A DNA stretch of 64,000 bases from Blumeriella jaapii (lineage: Eukaryota; Ascomycota; Leotiomycetes; Helotiales; Drepanopezizaceae), in assembly GCA_009599575.1 (NCBI GenBank), contig VWND01000001.1, positions 930,001-994,000 on the forward strand, given 5' to 3'. Under the pieces are notes generated by a model. That model ran no database searches. It was not told where the DNA came from and saw only the letters and a list, made by a program, of their open reading frames with translations. The translations under genes and the position numbers were made by a program. Shown here piece by piece: positions 38,611 to 50,190 of this stretch (positions are counted from its first letter, which is position 1; each line of letters begins with the position of its first letter).

Positions 38611-38813
38611 AAACCATCCCGCCTGTAAAAAAAAGGCTCAAATAGCGGACCTTTGTCACACATTTCTTTTATATAACTGTTTTTTCGAAGGTTTCTTGTA
38701 TATAAAAATCTCCAGCTTAGCACGTTTCCAATGCCCTTCGGGAGGCTTGAGGTAGCGCAGTTTCACTGCCCCCTCCAGACGTTAAACAATATCATTATTA
38801 TCATTATTATACC
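38611..38813 (+). repeat. LINE-associated 3' terminal repeat, reference copy
   Basis: This ~200-bp end is shared with the copies at 11101-11290, 25405-25480, 56452-56640 (minus) and 59048-59190 (minus). It runs from AACCATCCCGCC to CAGACGTTAAACAATATC and is followed by ATTATTATCATTATTAT. The short trinucleotide tail, in place of poly(A), marks the 3' end of the family. Confidence 0.7.
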
Positions 38814-38815
38814 AT

Positions 38816-38953
38816 AGAACCAAAAACTGGGGTCTTAGATTGAATTGGGTCCTTGTTGCTCATCGTGGTTTTCGCTTTGTGATCTATCGAACTTTGTGCC
38901 TGAGACTGACTGATCGAGTGGCTCTTTCTCCAAAGCCTCCTTTCTTTAGCATA
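38816..38953. other. Spacer between the LINE and the gypsy element
   Basis: A 138-bp piece of higher-GC sequence lies between the LINE tail and the target duplication of the LTR element. No feature is recognised; it probably represents the sequence into which both elements inserted. Confidence 0.5.
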
Positions 38954-38958
38954 ATTAC

Positions 38959-39252
38959 TGTGACGATTCACTCTGTTGCCACCTCTCGTATCACCCCAGC
39001 AACTACGTATAGCTGCAAGCTCCCCAGCAACTACGTATAGCTGCAAGCTCCCTGGTTTCCTGATGGGTCTTCCTATCAACTGTGGAAATTATCATATATA
39101 TAAGACTCTTTCCCCTTAGCAACCTCTGCCTTCTGCAGTTGTTAATTTTAAATAAATATCTTTGTTACAAAACCAAAAGCTCGTTTCATACCATATAAAC
39201 ACGGCGACCAATTGACTGATTTCCCAATCCTCCGATTAATTAAATCGTCATA
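38959..39252 (+). repeat. 5' LTR of the gypsy element (mutated)
   Basis: The LTR is 294 bp and contains two adjacent 28-bp units beginning CAGCAACTACGTATAGCTGC. Compared by eye with the 3' LTR it has about 23 differences. All are transitions, and in each one this copy has T or A where the other has C or G. The first ~95 bp are identical between the LTRs. A TATATATAAG motif near 39095 is the likely promoter core. Confidence 0.9.
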
Positions 39253-39375
39253 TTATCAACAACTTTTTTTCTACGCTAGCGACGGCGTAAACTATCTTTC
39301 CCCTCGAATTCCTTACGGATCACACCAAAGTGATCGACCGGTCGTAAAAAGGCTTATTTCCGCATTTCGCGAAGA

Positions 39376-40900
39376 ATGGCTTCTGTTCAACGATCTCCCC
39401 CTCAGCAAAGCTTTTCAGCTCCTGCTACTACACCTCAACCTCCCTCTCAATCAGCGAAGAAGCAGCCTCCCCCAGAAGCTTTTTTTCTGAAAAACAGTCC
39501 TCCTCCCGAGGAAAGAAAAACAAAGGAAAAGGCTGTCAGGAACCAACATCACGTGTATGAGTCAGGTGATCCGCCAAGACCCTCTGCCTCCTACCAACCC
39601 TCGAATAGCACTCTCTGCGGATAGGCCGTGGGGGCCGGATAGTACTGTGGGGGCTGGAGATGACATTTAGGTAAAACACTCTATGGGAGTGATTGCTAAG
39701 GAACCAGTTATTAGGGTTATATTGAGAAGGATTGAGAAGAGGTCGGGATGGGGGCTGGAGAGCATACTAAATGGGGTTCGCCTGGTTTCCTGGGAAATAC
39801 TCTTCTCGAGGGCTCCACCCCTCCTTTTGTACTTATACACGCCTTCTACTAGAGATGTAGAAGGTAGAGATCAGTCTGACTATCAACCCAACCTTATCTG
39901 AGCTCTATTGTCTGAACTAGTGTTTCCCTGCCTTTCAATCCTTACAAAGGCAGAGCGCCAACCACTTCGCCTGCCACCTTCTCACACCCTAACGCTAAAA
40001 GCGTTCAGTTAAAACTTTTGCAAAATCAACTGAAGAAAGCGCAAAAGCGTGAACGACAACTTCTGGAAGCTATGCGATTACGACAGACCCCTCAATCAAA
40101 GCGTTTAGTAAAATCTATCGAACGTGCTTTTGCCAATCGCGAATCTGCTGCTTTTCCCCCTTCTCGCAACGTTTCATTTCAATCAACAGACGCTGCAAAC
40201 CAACCTCCACGCTTTTCGCGAATTCTCTTTGAATCTCCCTCTGACGGCCAAAACCCTAGCGCGCCTTTTAAACGCTATAATTCCCATTTATCTGTTGACT
40301 TTCGATTAGCTCGTATAAAACGCGTTCCGAACTTTAAGTTTAAGCTAAATAATAATAAAGATTATAAAGCACGCCATTAAAAGATTAAAGTTCTCGACAA
40401 TCTCGAACTTTACCACGACTATTTCGCTGGCGATCGATCCCGCAAAAATTATATACTCGATCAGACCGAAAGCGTGGCAAAAGAGTTTCTGATCCCGCGT
40501 ATTTTGGACCGTTCCGACCTTATATTTTCCGAAAAATTAATAAAAAAAGTCGCCGATTTCCTGGCCGATTTTTCAAACGTTCAGAAAGCGAAAACGAGTT
40601 TAAAATGCTTGCAATAAATACGCACGACGATTTTTGGCGATTCTACCTGCGATTCTTCACTTTCGCAGCAAACGCTTAAATACGGACTGACAAACAGCTT
40701 CGAAACGCCTTTCGCGACAAAATACCAAAGCGTCTACGAGAAAAACTGCATTTGAAATAAACGCGTACAACGACTTTTAAGAATTAGCTTATCGCCGTCC
40801 GTTAAAAAAAACAAAATCAATTGGCTGAACGAATTTTATACGCGAATCGCTTTTCAATCAAATCTACCACTTATTAAAATGGTAGGTTCTTAACCAAAGC
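39376..40900 (+). pseudogene. Decayed gag of the gypsy element
   Basis: The gag begins with a clean 82-codon frame (39376-39624) rich in Pro, Gln and Ser. It is interrupted from about 39625 to 39915 and resumes in the same frame with RAPTTSPATFSHPNAKSVQL and a charged coiled-coil-like stretch up to 40380. After that the sequence is AT-rich and broken. The interruption may be a small nested insertion, since its base composition is richer in G than either flank. Confidence 0.6.
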
Positions 40901-41299
40901 GTACTACGAGTCAAATCGTACGTACGAAAATCGTTTAAATGCTTTACAAGCTTTTCCTCAGCCCTTTGTTCTTCCTTTTTTTCCACGCCAAAACGCTCCC
41001 CTTGGCGTTTTTCCCTTTCGATCGGACCAACGACAACGCTCGTTCTTTACTCCATACCAGAAGGTTCGAGGCTAATTTGCACGATTTTTTACGGGCCGAC
41101 TTTCGGTTTCACCCAAAGGCCCTTTTAGGCTGATAAATATAAACGAGATCGAACCGGCCGAAGATTCGCCTTTTAATAATAGTAGTAAAAACGAAAACCT
41201 TTTTTCAAACGACTTCCAAAACGCATACGAAGAAATCGAAGGCTTTCCCGCTAATCGGGGAAACGCCCAGGCTTAAGCAAAACCTTTTTTTTAAGCGTA

Positions 41300-41491
41300 T
41301 TGCGCGATATGCGTTATTTTAACGTTCGAAAGCTTTTTAGTGGCGACTTACTAATAATCCCCGTTATATTTATCAAAAATAGCTTTTCGTACAAAATAAA
41401 AGCGCTCGCCGACTCTGAAGCGAACGGTTATACGTTAATCGATTCGGCGCTAATCAAGTCCTTTTTTTTCTTTTTAAAACCTTTAATTTAA
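41300..41491 (+). pseudogene. Decayed aspartic protease of the gypsy element
   Basis: A 63-codon open piece contains ALADSEANGYTLID. The position corresponds to the retroviral-type protease active site, where the usual Asp-Ser-Gly-Ala is here Asp-Ser-Glu-Ala, a G-to-A change that removes the conserved glycine. It lies between gag and reverse transcriptase, as expected. Confidence 0.55.
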
Positions 41492-42519
41492 CTTTTCCCG
41501 GCTCCTTTTCCTATAAAAAGGTATAATAAAGCTCGTAGCTATTCAATTATATATTTTACGCTTTTCAATCTTATTATTAACAATCGAATACAATCGTTTA
41601 TTTTTTTCTTAATTACCAACTTCGGAAATTATAATATGATTCTAGAAAAAGCTTGGTTGGCCGAACACCAAATTCTACTAGACTGTAATAAACGCAAGCT
41701 TTATTGGCCGAAGTTTTACCCTTCCACAGCCTTTTACGCTCGTTGTATTAAAGTCTTTTATTTGCACTTCCGAAAAATTCAATTTCGCCATTACGACGCT
41801 GTAAAACGTAACAAAAACCTTAACCAATTATAGCAGATCTACGACGCTATGCGAAGCGCGAAAAGGTCGAATTTTATTCGCGGTGCTAATTTCGATAGCG
41901 ACGCCAATAGAATAATACAAAAAATTACATCATTTTCCCAGGCTGCCGATTCCCCTTTTATTATTTCTTTTCTTTTTTTTTTCCCTTCGTCAAAACAGCT
42001 TTTTCGTTTTACAAAAAACAGTTACACTAAAAATCGAAAAAAGGCCCTCGCCGCGATAGCCTTTCAGCTTAATATAATCGATAATTTAAATAAGCCATCT
42101 TTTGAACTTTTTAAACGACCAGTTCGAAAACGAATCCCTCAATCTACTGCTTATCCAATTTTTATCTGCCAGATTACTGCATACGCTTTTAAACTGATCT
42201 CCAGAAAAGAAGCAGTTAAAGTGTTTTCAATTTTTTTGTACGAAATCGACAGAATATTAAACGATTTTACGTACAACACTTTTTTTAAAACCTAATCTTA
42301 TAGTCTTTTCGAACGTTTCAAAACCAATAAAATATCGATTTCGACCTTTTCAACCAGCTTAGCAGAGCTAACTTCGAATAAACCTTTCTTCGAATCTTTT
42401 TCCCCGGAGTATAAAAACCTCGAACACGTGTTTTCTAAAGCCGCCAGTAACGAGCTAGCTTTTTACCGGCCCTACGATTATAAAATCGAACTTATTATAA
42501 ATAAGAAAAAGCTGAAATA

Positions 42520-43800
42520 CACTTTTTTGTACAAAATGTCGATTCTAAAGCTTAAAATTGTCAAAACCTATCTGTAAAACAATTTTAACAAAAGTTTTAT
42601 CGAACTTTTCACCGCTTTTTTCGCTGCTCCAATGCTTTTCGCTAAAAAACCCGACGGTTCACTGCGTTTTTGTATCGATTATCGAGCTTTTAATAATATT
42701 ACTCGTAAAAATCGCTATCCCCTTTCTTTTATCGATAAGACTTTTGCTCGTTTCTTGGAAACGCGAATTTTTACAAAATTCGATATTCGTTAAGCCTTTC
42801 ACAAAATTCGAATGGACCTCGCTAGTAAAAAACTGACGACGTTTCGTACGCGTTACGGCGCTTATAAGTGCAAAATGCTACCTTTTGGCCTTATTAATAA
42901 ATCCGCAATTTATTAACGCTATATAAACGACGTTCTCTTCGATTATTTAAACGATTTCTGCATTGCATATCTAAATAATATTCTTATTTATTCGTCCGAC
43001 CTTTTAAAACACGCCATACATATTCGCAAAATGCTTCAAAAGCTCGCTGACGCTGGATTACAGGCCGATATTCGAAAGTCTGAATTCAACGTTATACGGA
43101 CCCGTTACTTAGGCTTTATTATCTCGACTGAAAATCTAAAAATAAATCCAGAAAAGGTCTTCGTGGTCGCCTATTAAAAGCCTTCTACTATTGTAAAAAA
43201 TATACAAAGCTTTCTTGGTTTTTGTAACTTCTACCGACGTTTTATTCGAAACTACGGTATAATTGCAAAGCTTTTGGTCCATTTAACCAAGGCTAACGTT
43301 TTTTACAATTTCATTTTTAAATGTCAGAAGAGTTTCGACCTTTTTATACTAGCCCTTACTATTGCACCAGTTTTATAATATTACAGGCAAAACCTTTCTT
43401 GCATATTAAAAACTAACGCTTCCGACGGCGTAGTGGCTTTTGTGCTTTCGCAATTCCATAACGACGACTGGCTTCCAATCGCTTACTTTAGCAAAACCAT
43501 AGCCTTCGCAAAGCTAAACTACGTCGTACACGACAAAAAATGCTCGCAATCATAAGATTTTTAGGCAATTTTCGTGCTGAACTAGCTAATTCAGTTTATC
43601 AGATTAAAATAATCACTAATTATAAAGCCTTGAAGTATTTTATAATTTCCAAACCTTTGAACGCTCGACAAGCACGCTGGGCCGAGCTCCTCGCCGACTA
43701 CAATTTTCTTATTACGTATAAACCAAGTAAATATAATCTTCTGGCTGACGCACTGATACGTCGTACGAGCGAACTCGACCGCCAAAACTCTTTTAAACGC
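42520..43800 (+). pseudogene. Decayed reverse transcriptase and RNase H of the gypsy element
   Basis: In shifting frames one can read KPDGSLRFCIDYRAFNNITR, KFDIR-stop-AFHKIRM, TTFRTRYGAYKCKMLPFGL and the catalytic box, which is Tyr-Leu-Asn-Asn (42968-42979) instead of Tyr-Leu-Asp-Asp. RNase H follows with NASDGVVAFVLSQ and a NYKALKYF segment that extends into the open frame 43540-44196. Several TAA/TAG codons interrupt. The order and motifs are diagnostic for Ty3/gypsy. Confidence 0.85.
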
Positions 43801-44039
43801 ATTCAGCGCCTGCAAATATTTCTTCGAGCCGATCAGATCGATCACCGCTTTTTAATTAAAAAACTTCGATCGCCCACGGCCTTCGAAACAGCTGTTTTTA
43901 TCGTTAAAATAGCTGATCTCTCATCCGCATTCCGTGTCGTTGACCAGCTTTTCCACGCTAATCGCACAGCTAGCAGCTTGATGGCCCTCCGAAAAAAAGC
44001 TGTACGAAACGCTACGAAAAAGAACGACGCTAACAACAT

Positions 44040-44780
44040 TTCGTATACATTTAAACGCGATCTGCTATTATATCACGGCCGCCTAATAATACCAGACGTC
44101 GATCATTTTCGTCTGGCCCTTATACGAAAAGTGCACGACCAGATCTTCACCGCTTATCCCAGCGCTCGCAAAACTACGCAATTGCTTTCGGACTAATATT
44201 ATTAACGAGGTATAACAGCTTTCGTAAAACAATACTATCGCAACTGCCACGCTTATCGAAAGAATTCTGTTCCAAAAAACAAGCGCCCCGGCCTCTTTCA
44301 GCTTTTTTCTGTTCCTGACCATTTTTAGAAGTACGTTATAATAGACTTTTGCAGCTTTAATAAAAACAAACACGGTTACGACAACGTATTCGTAATAATA
44401 AATCGCTTTTTCAAGCAAGCTATTTCGATTCTTTGCCACAAGAATATCGACGCTCGAAGCCTCGCCAAACTGTATATATTCCACGTATACAAGTATTTTG
44501 GCCTTTCAAAAAGTATTATTAGCGATCGTGGCCCTTAGTATTAGTCTATCTTCTGGTCTGAATTAAACAAAATACTCGGTACGCAATTAAAGCTCTCGAC
44601 AGCCGCTCATTCTAAAACCGATGGTCAGACCGAAATTTACAACCAATATCTGCAAAAACGCTTTCGACCTTTCGTAAATTTTTATTAAAACGACTGAAGC
44701 GAATTTCTCCTAATAATGAATTTCGCCCAAATGGTTCTTTTTCACGAGAATCTAGGTGGCCTTTCATCTTTTGAAATTGT
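44040..44780 (+). pseudogene. Decayed integrase of the gypsy element
   Basis: Recognisable pieces are the zinc-binding-like N-terminus (LLYHGRLIIPD...RKVHDQIF), the catalytic-core segments VIIDF and SKSIISDRGP, and the strongly conserved AAHSKTDGQTEIYNQYLQ. Stops lie between them. The position after RNase H confirms gypsy rather than copia order. Confidence 0.8.
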
Positions 44781-44989
44781 ACACGATTATATTCTCCACA
44801 CCAATTGAAACTGAAAGCTCGATACTTCCCTTTTCCTCAACCCTTTACATAAGCTAAACGCAGACGAAGCTCGTGCGTACGCTCGCCGCCATTACGACGC
44901 CTGGAACCTCGCCAAATCGCATCTTTAATAAGCATACGATAAAATAAAAAAAAGTGCGAATAAGTCTCGCCGCGCGATCGATTTTAATG

Positions 44990-45537
44990 TTGGCGACTAC
45001 GTATGGCTCGATATGCGTTTATTTCCGACCTTCCGGCCTTTCCGCAAGCTCGATAATCCTACAAACGGCTTTTTCAAGATTATAGCCAAAATTTTCGACA
45101 ACGCTTTTAAGCTAAACCTCCCTAGTATTATAAACGTACATCCAGTTTTTCACGCTAGTCGACTGCGTAAAGCAGCTGACGACGCGCTTTCAGGTTAGAT
45201 TAACCTAGCCTCTGAATCTATTAATATAATTGATAAGCTTAAATACGAAATCGAAAAATTAATCGCTTGTCGAATGCAGCGGAAAACCTTTTAGTACAGA
45301 GCTTTTTAGATAGGCTTAAATAAAGATTTTACGTGGTACCCCGCGTCTGACTTTATATACGCTCCCCTGAAGATGCGCGACTTTCATTTGGCGCATAAGA
45401 AGCTCCCCGGTCCTCTTGCAAAACTTGTAGACTGGCTGAAGGCGTATTCCGAAGGTTTGGACTCGTACGATCATTTGAATAGCGACGTACCAATGGATAA
45501 AAGCTCGAGGGCGCGCTTTTTTCGGACGGGAGGGTAG
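44990..45537 (+). pseudogene. Decayed integrase C-terminus with chromodomain-like tail
   Basis: A GDYVWLDMRLFPTFRP segment typical of the integrase C-terminal fold is followed by NVHPVFHASRLRKA. After two stops come pieces resembling a chromodomain (WYPASDF...LKMRDFHLAHKKLPGP) that runs nearly to the purine tract before the 3' LTR. Chromodomain tails direct related elements to heterochromatin. Confidence 0.75.
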
Positions 45538-45831
45538 TGTGACGATTCACTCTGTTGCCACCTCTCGTATCACCCCAGCAACTACGTATAGCTGCAAGCT
45601 CCCCAGCAACTACGTATAGCTGCAAGCTCCCTGGTCTCCTGGTGGGTCTCCCCATCAACTGTGGAAACTATCATATATATAAGGCTCTCTCCCCTTAGCA
45701 ACCTCTGCCTTCTGCAGTTGTTGATTCTAAGTGAATATCTTTGTTACAGAACCAAAGGCTCGTTTCATACCATGTGAACACGGCGACCAGTTGACTGATC
45801 TCCCAGCCCTCCGACTGATTAGATCGTCACA
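45538..45831 (+). repeat. 3' LTR of the gypsy element (well preserved)
   Basis: This 294-bp LTR has normal GC content and no signs of RIP-type change, in contrast to the 5' LTR and to the internal sequence. Its ends are TGTGACGA and TCGTCACA. The two 28-bp internal units are both intact. Confidence 0.92.
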
Positions 45832-45836
45832 ATTAC

Positions 45837-48800
45837 TGTGCGCCTAGAACGATCAGCGGAAGTTGTTTTCTTACTGCAAGCCAAAGAAAAATTCTCATCG
45901 TGATTATTCTTATACCGGATCCCCCCTCGCGGTTGGCGCTTCTACGTGTTCTCATACTCTACATAAAAGTGTAAATAGTTGGCCTTCTATGGCTTCACGG
46001 AATCACAGACTGAGGGGTGTTTAATCCTGATCTACAGTGCAGTACAAAGCATGGGGACAAATACACTGGCCGCACGAGGATTTAATTTCAGGAAAACTTT
46101 CTACGCCGTCACTCGAAATCTTCATACAATGGCATGCCTCGTCATAAGGACTCTGCGTGTAGTGTGACATGTAATTTCAGCATCCGCACGGCGGCGAGAC
46201 GCCTCATCCTACACTTCGAGGTTCTGAGACGTTGATAATAGCTAGCTGTCCGCCTCCATCCCGAATCTTGAAGCAAGCGCATGCATTGACGAGTATGGCA
46301 TGCCATCATGGTTTCAGCACGTGCATGCTCCGTACACGATGTTACCAAGTAAGTCCTCCACATACTGGCGGCTGGTGGACTGCAGAATTCGGAACCGAGT
46401 CATATGTGTGCGTACCGACAACTCTATTCCGGCTGCGCGCGGGTGCGCAATGACAAGACTTCAAAGGGTTTTTGTTTCGGCCCAGTGCAGTGGAACCACT
46501 TGACAAGACTGAGTCGGGCTATGGAGAAGGCTGGGTTCGAGTAACTGGGGCGCTTAGGGACAGGCCACAAACTTGCAGTACACGTACAGTACTGTTCTGT
46601 GTATCAAGCTACAGGACATAGATAGTACAGGAGATGTAGACCCATGTCATGCGTGCTCATCCGAAAGAGGATGGGGACGGACTCAGTCTTTTGAATGGTA
46701 GGTAGAAGGGACATCAGAAGTGTCATATTTCGCATTCTTTTCGGCGCTGCGCTTAAGGACTGTGAGAAAATCGCTCGATCGGTGGTCCGATGCAGATATC
46801 CAACCGCAAGACGAGGCAGTGGCGAGATCAGACCACGGTTACAGAATGTTGCGGAGGAAGGATTGTGTTGGTTACAAGTCACAACTGCGAGAAGCCTTGT
46901 GTCGGCGTGAGAAATATGATGTCCTGTACGTACGGTCAGCTATTGAGATCGCTTAAGTCACGTGAAGCCAGTGTTTCGCCGAAACCAAGTCTTCCATTTG
47001 CGCCCCTGATTCTTTCACATCTGCCTCCGCCATTCGCGGGTCGGGTACACCAAACATGCTATTGTCAGACACTCTCGGATATGCATTCTTCCCAGTCCAG
47101 TAACACCGCAACAGGCGAAGATACTCGCCGTCCCAAATTACTGTGTACTGTGTACATCCTGCAATGCAAAGCGTGCGCGGGAACGGTGGAGTAAACAGAA
47201 GGATTCGAGAAAGTTCCAGCGAGAAGTGTTGAATTGGGCTTGCTGATGACGAGAATCTGACAAGTGTCGGAGATTGCAAGTACATACATAGTAGTATGGC
47301 TCCAATATTCATTTCATCGTCCCAGCAGGCTCGGCAGCTGGCCCACTGTATCCCGAAGACCGGCGGTGAGGATCAGGGGTTCCTTTACAGTACAGTACTG
47401 TACTGTATAGTACTGTACCGTACAAGGCCCTGAGTCCCTGACTCAAGACAAGCGGAGCTTCCTCAACAGTTCAATAATTCGGTTTATAGTTTACTTGTGC
47501 TTGGGATTTGGGCCACGTACTGTACCGGCCGTTGCAGTACAGTACACTTGCGATTCTTGCAGGCCCCGTATCGCGATTCTGTTCTGTTGCAGAGGCGCCT
47601 GACGGATAGAAACAGGCCTGTATTCGCGAGACACGAGATTCTGGCAAGCGCCAGAATCAGGGGTACGAATCAGCGAGGCGGACCGGCAGGGCATGAGGAT
47701 TCGAGACAGACGGATACTTGCATACGGGCGTAGCGTTACAACACGCCGGCCTCGCTCCTCTGGCGGGTGAAGAAATCACGATGGCTAGATCCGATTGTGC
47801 TGCACGGTACGGTGCTAGGCGACTGTCCAGCCTGCTCTCAGACGCTGTGTTGTTTAAGGGAGCGCATGCTGCTTGTGTTAAGCGGGTGTGATGAAAGGTT
47901 AAGCGAGGAACGCCGTGGGTGTGGCGAGGCTGTGGCAAGGCATTGCTACCGCGATGTGATATCTATCGATATTCTATCTTCGATCGTGGGCAGAGCGCAG
48001 ACAGTCGAAGCCCTTCTCCGAATGAGCTATCCGTACGGAGCACAGTAGTGATGGGCTAGCCCAGGCGAGGAAATGATAGCTACATAGCACTATGTGCTCC
48101 GTAGCTCTATGTATGTATGCTAAGTCACGAATCACGATATCAGACCAGACCAGTCACCAATAGCGCCAAGTCTCACCCACACGCCACACAGTACTTACCC
48201 GCGTCTGATTTTCACATTCTGGGCACCAAGTTCTGTTCATCCTTCGATCCTCTCAAGCCCTTTCGTCCCGGTGCACCTCGCAGCGCCACTACTGTAACGC
48301 CCTCCACGGCTCTACCCAATCATCGTGATGATCGGCCATCGAACGAAGCTCGTTCGCCATGGCTGGTCGTGGATGATTGGCAATAGTGGGAGCATTGGAG
48401 GTTCTCCTCCGGATCATTGACAGAGCTATCGACCACTACTATCAGACCGCAGCTCAGAAGTTATTGCCTTCGCGGCGGCCAGCTGGGCTCGGGTCTGGCT
48501 TCCATGCGACTCTGGAAGGATGCGATGGGGAAACCGAGTATCCCGATTCCTGACGATCCTTCCAGTGCCGTGGGGCACCACGGGTCGGTCGATGGTGGGT
48601 GGTGATGACTGACACCTCACGATGCAGCACTCCGTTCCATTCGGGCCATTGCTCGTCCCATGCACCGCACCACGCTTCTGTGGCTATGACCTGGAGGACA
48701 TGCGGAGGCTGCTTCTCTGGGACCATGAGGCGCCGTGGATATGGGGAGGGGGGGGGAGGGTTAAGCGAGGACAGCCAACCAAGTCACCAAGTCATGACAA

Positions 48801-50190
48801 GCAGAGCTTCCTGCTCGCTCGCTTTGGTCGCTGAACGCCGTGGGGGCAGGACGCAGCGAGGAGGGAGGGGACGCGAGCGTCACTTGGTCTCATGGTTTGA
48901 TCTGTGTGTCGGTAGGTCGCCCGTCTCAGATGCCTGGGAGAAAATCTCATGCGACCACCAGGCCTCCGGTACAAGGCGACAACTCGGACCAATGCGAGCG
49001 TCAAACGATGCACTGGCGCCACAGCCATACGCAGCGTGTACACAGTACGCAAACAGCCATGGGGATGGCTCGGAACAGCCACTCGTGTGCAGCGTCGGCA
49101 AGTGCTCGTCGAACCATGGCTCTCTGACGCCCGTGATACCAGTAGCTAGCTACTGTACCGAGACGAGAGCACTGGAGGAGCCAGTCTTGGACTCTCTTTT
49201 GCAAAGCCCCTGAGCCGTGTTGGCTTCTGCCATCACGCTACACCTACGGTACTGTACTGTACCTACTCCGTGGCCGCACCGTACTATGCTTACGCTGCCT
49301 AGTAGTACGTTCCGACCTCCTCCTCTGTATGTACCGTACTGTACTGGACATATGTACATACATCTGTACATCGTACCGAGTACTGTACATACTGTACACG
49401 CCCACCCGCTCGTCCAGTGCTCAGTGCTCGGTGCTCAGTGCCCAAGGGCCCAGTGCTCGCCTTGCCCAGCCTGCATGGCAGGCAGCACAGACGGAGCGAG
49501 TGATAGCCCTTGCTATTTTCTGCGCGGCGTGTGACTGGGACTTCACGAAAAGGCCAGGGCCAGGATAACGGACATGGAAGTCAACGCGCGGTGGGCCCAT
49601 ATGCCAATCACGGCAGGTTCTGACGCAGTGCTCCTTACGGAGGGTCGGCTGTTGATTCGCTAAATTGGCACCTAAGACTTACGGAGTCAAAGGCTGATCC
49701 CCATCCATGCGAACGCTAAACAGGTGGCAGGGCGTGTGAGTCCACTCCAGCATCCACACGGATTTTTAGACCTGCCTAGCACTCGCCCGTCCGTCAACCC
49801 ACAAGCCCCTTGTCACTGCTGGGACGACGAGACTGGGCGAGTGTGTGGAAGCGTCATAATAGTCCTAGACCTCCCCCTCCAGAACGAACTCTGAATCTCA
49901 TCCCAACCACCACCGCCATCAACAACCCTCTCAAGCCGACTTACGACCTTGGACCATCACGACTTTTCCTCACTGTTGCCTGCCTTGACTTTCTTCGCCG
50001 CGTGCTCATCAGGATCTCTCACGGCCTTTCCCGTTTACGTTGTCACGACCATACCAAACGACCAGCAAGTTTCGATTACCGACTTTCACGAAGGCCGTAC
50101 TTTCTTTTTTCTGTTGGACAAACTAGACGATAGGGTCCATCCCATCTTCCACAGAAAGGACCAGAGCTTCGGATTTCATTCATTCTTGCC
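45837..50190. other. Gene-poor interval rich in GTAC palindromes
   Basis: No supportable gene; the many short frames on both strands lack domains and conserved-looking composition. Clusters of TACTGTAC/TACAGTAC palindromes occur near 46575, 47386-47423, 47516-47540, 49245-49265 and 49335-49400. The right end should contain the promoter and leader of the kinase gene at 50191; a pyrimidine-rich stretch lies at 49860-49990. Confidence 0.5.
47386..47423. repeat. Dense TACAGTACTGTAC palindrome cluster
   Basis: About 38 bp consist almost wholly of overlapping TACAGTAC and TACTGTAC units, which are self-complementary. It is the longest such cluster in the window; the others are listed under the surrounding interval and near 3480-5190. 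Confidence 0.7.

Larger units (their letters stand above)
32600..38815 (+). mobile_element. RIP-degraded Tad-like LINE (non-LTR retrotransposon)
   Basis: About 6.2 kb of AT-rich DNA, broken by stops in every frame, still shows LINE parts in order on the plus strand. These are an uncertain gag-like ORF1 part (33.2-34.6 kb), an endonuclease-like piece containing GDFNVSHDIFDSD (about 35.03 kb), and reverse transcriptase (about 35.9-36.7 kb). An RNase H-like piece follows (about 37.6-37.9 kb), then a C-terminal segment with CKKS...KPDHSLIS (about 38.1-38.37 kb). It ends in a conserved 3' untranslated end with an (ATT/ATC)n tail near 38790-38813. CpG is unusually common for such AT-rich DNA while coding CpA/TpG appears depleted, as expected after RIP. 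The left boundary is set by composition only. Confidence 0.75.
38954..45836 (+). mobile_element. Degenerate Ty3/gypsy LTR retrotransposon of chromovirus type
   Basis: The element body is 38959-45831 (6873 bp), flanked by the 5-bp duplication ATTAC (38954-38958 and 45832-45836). The LTRs are 294 bp each and begin TGTGACGA; the 3' LTR ends TCGTCACA, giving 8-bp inverted termini. Internally, on the plus strand, occur gag, protease, reverse transcriptase, RNase H, integrase and a chromodomain-like tail, the Ty3/gypsy order. All domains contain stops and frame breaks, mostly of the CAG-to-TAG kind. A purine-rich GGACGGGAGGG tract directly precedes the 3' LTR and would be the plus-strand primer site. 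The element cannot encode a working enzyme. Confidence 0.9.

Noticed and set aside
43540..44196. Intact 218-aa gene
   Set aside because: It is an open stretch of decayed RNase H/integrase within the gypsy element.
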